A stretch of DNA of 64,000 nucleotides from Diplolepis rosae (lineage: Eukaryota > Arthropoda > Insecta > Hymenoptera > Diplolepididae). Position 1 is the stretch's first letter; each line of letters begins with the position of its first letter. Under the pieces are notes generated by a model, which saw only the letters and a list, made by a program, of their open reading frames with translations, made no database searches and was not told the origin of the DNA. The translations under genes and the position numbers were made by a program. The stretch covers positions 1-64,000 of the forward strand of contig JAPYXD010000725.1 in the NCBI GenBank assembly GCA_030998225.1. Reading direction: 5' to 3'. Positions 59,189 through 64,000 of the stretch are shown here, piece after piece.

Positions 59189-60700
59189 ATGATGATTGAT
59201 ACTGGTGTTGCTCGAAATTTAATTAAACAAAAGGTTCTCAACCCTGAAGTACCAATAAATAGCCAAAACGTATTAAAACATACAGGAATTAATGATTTAC
59301 CACTTTACACATTAGGACAGGTAAAAATAAACATTTTCGGCTATCCAACTATATTTAACATTATTCCGAATGAAGTCCCAGTAGAAGAAGATGGAGTATT
59401 AGGATCAGAATTTTTTCAAGATAATAGTGTAAATATAAACTATACTTAAAAATGCTTAAAATTGAGAACCACTGTTACCCTTTTAAATCTACCAATACAT
59501 TTACTATTCCAGCTCGAACAGTTACAACATTTTATGTTAATATAAAAAATACAAAAAAGAGTGAAGGGTAAAAATAAAATGGAGAATGGTTCTTGATTTT
59601 CGTAAATTAAATGAAAAAACAATTGGCGATTCGTATCCTCTACCTAATATAAACGACATACTTGATTCTCTAGGATCAGCAAAACATTTTCCAGTGTTTG
59701 ATTTAGCTACCGGTTTTAACCATATAAAAATGCATCCAAAAGACTCGCATAAAATCGCATTTTCTACACTTCACGGTCATTACGAATTCGATAGAATGGC
59801 TTTCGGTTTAAAAACTGCACCAGTCACATTTCAGAGATTAATGGATTTAACATTAACTGGATTAATCGGAACGGAACTTGTTGTATATCTCGATGACATA
59901 GTTATATATGCAAATACTCTAGAAGAGCATGAAATTAAATTCAACAATTTAGCAGAAAGATTCAGGAAAGCGAATCCTCACTTACAACCAGACAAATGCG
60001 AATTTTTACGACCCGAAGTAAGATATTTAGGTCATATAATTGATAAAAATGGAGTACATCCAGATCCAAAAAAGATAATAGCTGTAAAAAACTTTCCAGT
60101 CCCAAAAACACAGAAAAATGTTAAACAATTTTTAGCTTTAGCAGGATATAATAGACGATTTATTGATGGATTTTCAAAAATTGCAAGTCCTTTAAATCAA
60201 CTTCTGAAAAAAGATATACCTTTTAATTCGACAGAAAAACAACAAGCAGCTTCCGATATTTTAAAAGCAAAATTATGTGAAGAACCAGTTTTACAGCGAC
60301 CTGATTTTTCTCAACCTTTTATACTCATAACAGATGCCTCAGGATTTGCAATAGGAGGTATTTTATCACAAGGTAAAATAGGTAAAGATAAGCCAATAGC
60401 ATATGCTTCACGTAGTCTAAGCGAAACTGAGAAAAAATATGATACATATGAGAAAGAAGCCCTTGCTGTAATATTTTGTGTAACTCATTTTCGACCTTAT
60501 TTGTATGGGAGAAAATTTTCGTTAGTGACTGATCACAAACCTCCAGTTTGGTTTGATTCTAGTAGTTTGGTTCACGAGATTCACGTTGGAGATGGAAACT
60601 CGCAGAATATGATTTTGATGTAATTTACAAAGCAGGAAAAATGAATGTAAATGCAGACGCTCTCTCAAGAAACCCCATTGATGATAACAAAGAGAAATCA
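59189..60700 (+). pseudogene. pol: Gypsy-4 protease, reverse transcriptase and RNase H
   Basis: 59189-59449 carries the protease start MMIDTGVARNLIKQ (DTG intact) and ends DGVLGSEFFQDN. After a gap with a frameshift, 59586-60623 carries RT with MVLDFRKLNEKTIGDSYPLP, FDLATGFNHIKMHP, MAFGLKTAPVTFQRLMD and the catalytic YLDD near 59888, then RNase H ITDASGFAIGGILSQ, YDTYEKEALAV and LVTDHKP. A frameshift near 60550 changes the end, and NADALSRNP at about 60650 marks the RNase H border. No integrase zinc finger or D,D,E core follows. RT itself is intact over about 340 residues. Confidence 0.85.
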
Positions 60701-60897
60701 AAATATATACAAGTTGATGACAATGATACTTTTATGACTTCTCAAGAAAAAATGTTTCCCAAAAAAACCTTTACAAGAAATAAACAAGAAAACTGAAAAT
60801 GAGGTAAAACTTTCAAAACGAAGAAATTTGAATCCAGAAATCGCACCAGACGACGTAGATCATTTTAGCGAAATTCCGGAAACTCAAATATTAAATA

Positions 60898-61629
60898 TTG
60901 ACTCAAAAATTCCAGAATTTTTTCAAGAATGAGATTGGTAAGAATATTTTGAAATATACAAATTTATTCAAAAATATGGCTTCAAGACTTATTTTTAAGA
61001 CAATATTTTTATTAAGTCCAATGTTTTCCAAAAAATACGAAAATTTATCATGGAAAAATATTACTACAAGAGCTCAAAAGAGAATACAACAAGAAAAAGC
61101 AAAAAATTTGATTCGAAATGCAACTCAAGAAAAATTAGACGAAAATTTTTCTTCTAAACCTCTTGTGAAAAAACCACGAGGTAAGCCAAGAAAAAATCTG
61201 CTTACAAATTTAAAAAGTATTCCCTCTCAAACAAACAGAAAGAGAGGTAGACCAAGAAAATAAATATATGAAAATGAATTACCAGAAATAAATATGCAAA
61301 AAGAAAGCCGAACAAAAGTAGAATCAGATTCCGACTCTGATCCTGATTATTTAGATTATTTGAAACAAACTCAAGCAAAAAACAAAAAGAAGAATGCCAA
61401 GAAGCCAGAAAATATTAGTGGATTTGAAAGCGAAGAAAGTGAAAATTATTTTACAACCTCAGAAGATGAAATCAACGACATTGAAACCTTACAGGAAGAA
61501 AATGATGGAGAAAATTATGAAGAAAATTTGGAAGGGAATTTTCAAGATGATCTTGAAGACAATTTCGAACAGAATTTTGAAGAAAATTTTGATGACAATC
61601 TTGAGGAAAATTACGTTACGTTTACGTAA
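60898..61629 (+). pseudogene. AT-hook plus acidic-repeat ORF in the integrase position
   Basis: One frame with a single in-frame TAA at 61261-61263. The first half is basic and has two AT-hook-like motifs (KKPRGKPRKN and KRGRPRK, about 61166-61260); AT-hooks bind the minor groove of AT-rich DNA. The second half is acidic (ESDSDSDPDYLDYLKQTQ) and ends in a tetrapeptide-like repeat (EEN, GNF, DDL, EDN, EQN). The terminal bases ACGTTACGTTTACGTAACGT form a short palindrome. It could be the RNase H-integrase linker left after integrase deletion, or a separate accessory protein. Confidence 0.55.
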
Positions 61630-61639
61630 CGTTTTAATA

Positions 61640-62727
61640 CAAACTGAACATCCAAAATTATTAATTTTTGAAACCAGACCTGGAAATTCATTTCTAGAAA
61701 ATAAACATTTAGAAGTGCAAAATATGGACATTTTTACATACGTTAACTCTAAATTTATATATGTGGAACGACACATACGCACTGAAGTAAATAGACTTTA
61801 TCACGATGTTCATACTCAACGATGGATACTTGAACAGCAAGTTTTTAGAAATACTTTAACCTTAGCAACCCAATCACCAGACGAATTTGCATATCATTTA
61901 ATGAAAGGTCCAGGATATATGTCAGTAATTGCAGGAGAAATAGTACATATCGTAAAATGTATACCGGTTGAAGTAAAATATCGCAAAACTGAAGAATTTT
62001 ATCTACAAACTACCAATATTTAGAGGAAATCAATCCTTTTTCCTTTCTCCAGGAACTCATATATTAACAAAATCCGGTATCCAAACAAACTGCAATTCTT
62101 TCCTTCCACCAATATACCTTTTTGGAGAAACCTGGTACAAATTACTTCCAAATCCTGTCGAATCCATTGCACCAACTATAGTTAAACCTCTCACAAAAGC
62201 AACCTGGAAATACACGAATCCTTCATCCTTAGCAACAAGTGGCATTTATTCTCAATCTGATCTTGATAAACTGCGAGATCATATTATGTTAATTTCCAGC
62301 AGAAAAACCAATGATTCTAAATTCTTTAGCTAGAAAAATAACAGGACATCCAACTATTAATCAAGGAATATCATTAACGAATTTATTTAATGAAGATGTA
62401 ATTGATAAAATTGCTGAATCCGCATGGGGTAGATTTTGGACAATTTTTACAGGTTTTGGAACTACTAGTGCAGGCCTAATTGGATTAATAATAATAATGA
62501 GAGGGATTAAATTCATAGCGGATACCATTATTCATGGATATGCACTACACAGATTATTTGGATGGTCTCTCCATCTACTAGACGCCTTCTGGGATTCAGT
62601 CACTAACCTCTCATTACACTTAGGTACCCATCGATCTTCTGGACCTCCTGCTAAGAGCCATCAAGAACTGCTAACAGCTTCAGCGCCACAAAGCTCGAAA
62701 GAGGCACCTAAAAGTTTCAAAAACTAA
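61640..62727 (+). pseudogene. envelope-like glycoprotein relic, C-terminal portion, frameshifted
   Basis: Readable in two or three frames: about 61640-62023, about 62030-62310, and 62311-62727. The first part has a His/Tyr-rich ectodomain-like segment (YVERHIRTEVNRLYHDVH) and several Cys; the second has CNSFLPPIYLFGETWY-type residues; the third has a hydrophobic membrane span (around residues 43-75, SAGLIGLIIIMRG) and a Ser/Pro-rich tail. This ectodomain-anchor-tail order fits an envelope or fusion glycoprotein, and the general look recalls glycoproteins shared between LTR elements and chuvirus-like viruses. That relationship is from memory and needs a search. No signal peptide is visible, so the N-terminal part is missing. 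Two frameshifts leave it non-functional. Confidence 0.55.
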
Positions 62728-62737
62728 CATCTTCAGA

Positions 62738-63223
62738 ATGTCGCATGTTCCTTTTACAACCTTACTTAACAAAATTATTCAACAAAGAGGAGATCCACGC
62801 CTCATTTATGAGATACTCATTGAACAAACCAGTAATAATGTATGTCTATTTCACGTTAATTTACAATATAAAAATTATATAATAATGAATAGTGGCAAAG
62901 ATAAAGAAAATGTAAAGCATAAGGTAGCACAAAATTTATATAATGCCTTAATTAATGAATCAAAGGAAACAAATCAAAACGTCCAATCAAATTCTATTAG
63001 TAAAAATTGCAAAAAATTAAACGAAATTTGCACTTAAAATAAATTTGAGTATCCAAAATATACATTATTACGAATAAAAACCTCATCAAAAGACTCAACA
63101 TACATAGCAATTTGTTTCATTAACAACATTAAACAAATAGGAATAGCAAACTCGATAGAAACAGCTAAAGATTTTGCTGCCATAAAAGTTATTAATTCTC
63201 TTTTGCATAAAGACGAGAAATAG
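62738..63223 (+). pseudogene. double dsRNA-binding-domain ORF with one in-frame stop
   Basis: ATG 62738 is 11 bases after the envelope-like stop. Residues about 6-72 fit a dsRBD: helix 1 LLNKIIQQRGDP, strands LIYEILIEQ and VCLFHVNLQY, and helix 2 KENVKHKVAQNLYNALI. A TAA at 63035-63037 interrupts; the same frame resumes with a second dsRBD-like unit at about 63050-63214: YPKYTLLRIKTS, then YIAICFINN, then GIANSIETAKDFAAIKVINS, where the Lys-x-Ala-Ala helix is especially typical. It ends at TAG 63221-63223. dsRBDs bind A-form RNA duplexes. No homologous gypsy ORF is known to this annotator. An alternative is a captured host gene, but no introns are visible. Confidence 0.65.
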
Positions 63224-63244
63224 GAACTAAGATAAATTGAACTA

Positions 63245-64000
63245 ATGATAAACTCACTAGAACATTTGCATGTAACAATTCAAGAATCATCTATAAAAGA
63301 TCCAAAACCTTCAACGAGCAGCCAAATAACAAAACCTATTACTTCAAATAACAATGGTGATAAAAATACAAATTCATATAAAATGAAAAAAAAAATAATA
63401 ATCATACTATATCATCTTTCTCTACGAAAAGCTTTAAAAAATGTTTTAAATGCGGATATAGACCTCCCAACCAATACAATAAACTCTAATATAAACATTC
63501 CATATCGATTCAGGAAATCAACTGCAATGGAGCATTACTACGACGAGCCTACACACGTACCAAGTTACCCAAAAAAGAAATACAGAACAGACTCCATGGG
63601 ATTTTTAAATCATGTAGAAATTTTAAGAAACTTCACGATAAAATATGGATTGTCGTTACCGCAATATACAGTCTATCCTGACCCGAATTCGAAAACAAAG
63701 TCATTTTTTCTTGCACTAATTAATATAAATAAACATTTTGTTATACAAGCCGGTCTTACTAGCGAATTAGCAGAAAATAGAGCAGCATTAAAATTATTGT
63801 TACTACTAATGAGATCATACGATCTCTGCGACGAAAAATTTTATAATAATGATGATAAAAAAATGCAAAAAACCAAAAATCAAAGCATTCAAACCGATTC
63901 AAGACCAAAATTAATACCTTGGGAAAACTCCTGTAGATTTTGTAACACTAAAATGCATGCTACAAAAGAGTGCCGTAGACGAAATACTTTTAAAGTAGGC
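63245..64000 (+). CDS. dsRBD plus CCHC zinc-knuckle ORF, continues past the window
   Basis: Open for 252 codons to the window edge, in the same frame as 62738-63223; only TAG 63221 and TAA 63233 separate them. An ATG at 63245 or 63527 could start it. About 63590-63815 encodes a third dsRBD-like unit (GFLNHVEILRNFTIKYGLS, LPQYTVYP, FFLALININ, then the helix ELAENRAALKLLLLLM). Near 63928-63970 is a canonical CX2CX4HX4C knuckle, CRFCNTKMHATKEC, the type found in retroelement nucleocapsids. A ten-A run at 63386-63395 is a possible frameshift site. The combination of dsRBDs and a knuckle suggests an RNA-binding accessory or Gag-like protein. The downstream part is unseen. Confidence 0.65.
   Translation, partial: MINSLEHLHVTIQESSIKDPKPSTSSQITKPITSNNNGDKNTNSYKMKKKIIIILYHLSLRKALKNVLNADIDLPTNTINSNINIPYRFRKSTAMEHYYDEPTHVPSYPKKKYRTDSMGFLNHVEILRNFTIKYGLSLPQYTVYPDPNSKTKSFFLALININKHFVIQAGLTSELAENRAALKLLLLLMRSYDLCDEKFYNNDDKKMQKTKNQSIQTDSRPKLIPWENSCRFCNTKMHATKECRRRNTFKVG

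Larger units (their letters stand above)
57700..64000 (+). mobile_element. Gypsy-4: Ty3/gypsy element with envelope-like and dsRNA-binding ORFs, truncated by the window end
   Basis: Plus-strand order: gag, protease-RT-RNase H, AT-hook/acidic ORF, envelope-like glycoprotein relic, then multi-dsRBD coding sequence. No 5' LTR is seen; coding-like sequence begins abruptly after a family A hairpin at about 57710. Integrase is not recognisable. The 3' LTR, if present, lies beyond 64000, so whether the last ORFs belong to this element is not proven. Confidence 0.75.

Overview
This is an AT-rich eukaryotic window, most likely from an insect. The evidence is the mix of Penelope-like, R1-clade, P-element/THAP, Ty3/gypsy, mariner-type and TTAA-type elements. 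No intact host gene, rRNA, CRISPR array or bacterial-type operon is visible. Nearly all recognisable coding sequence belongs to transposable elements, mostly broken by stops and frameshifts, so the window reads as a deeply nested repeat region. The species cannot be named from the sequence.

Layout. 1-7.28 kb: a Penelope-like element (RT plus GIY-YIG endonuclease) between two direct ~2.4 kb repeats, each ending in a type I hammerhead ribozyme motif. 7.28-9.3 kb: hairpin-rich repeat family A, with copies at 39.8-41.4 kb and 55.8-57.5 kb. 9.7-10.5 kb: a THAP-domain fragment inside an inverted repeat. 12.1-13.5 kb: a large palindrome with another element inserted at its exact centre. 16.3-25.2 kb: long inverted arms and the last exon of a P-type transposase, enclosing a GC-rich R1-clade LINE with an internally deleted ORF2. 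25.87-39.61 kb: an old ~1.28 kb TIR element that received two Ty3/gypsy elements. Gypsy-1 (minus, 26.19-31.80 kb) has a textbook -1 frameshift heptamer between gag and pol and a TA-flanked palindromic MITE in one LTR. Gypsy-2 (plus, 32.20-39.03 kb) has two SAP-like repeats in Gag, a tRNA-Pro primer site and a solo LTR inside its 5' LTR. 41.8-46.4 kb: Gypsy-3 (minus), decayed. 48.4-54.3 kb: two solo LTRs of one family, and a second Penelope-like fragment between inverted arms with degenerate hammerhead-like repeats. 57.7-64.0 kb: Gypsy-4 (plus), with gag, PR-RT-RNase H, an AT-hook/acidic ORF where integrase is expected, an envelope-like glycoprotein relic, and then coding sequence with three double-stranded-RNA-binding-like domains and a CCHC knuckle running off the window edge.

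The strongest candidate for something undescribed is the dsRNA-binding ORF cluster downstream of the envelope relic at 62.74-64.0 kb. dsRNA binding by a mobile element would suit interference with host small-RNA defence or RNA packaging; that role is inference. Several insertions can be dated against one another because filled and empty sites both lie in the window (TTAA element in family A; TA MITE in the Gypsy-1 LTR; 634-bp solo LTR in the Gypsy-2 LTR).
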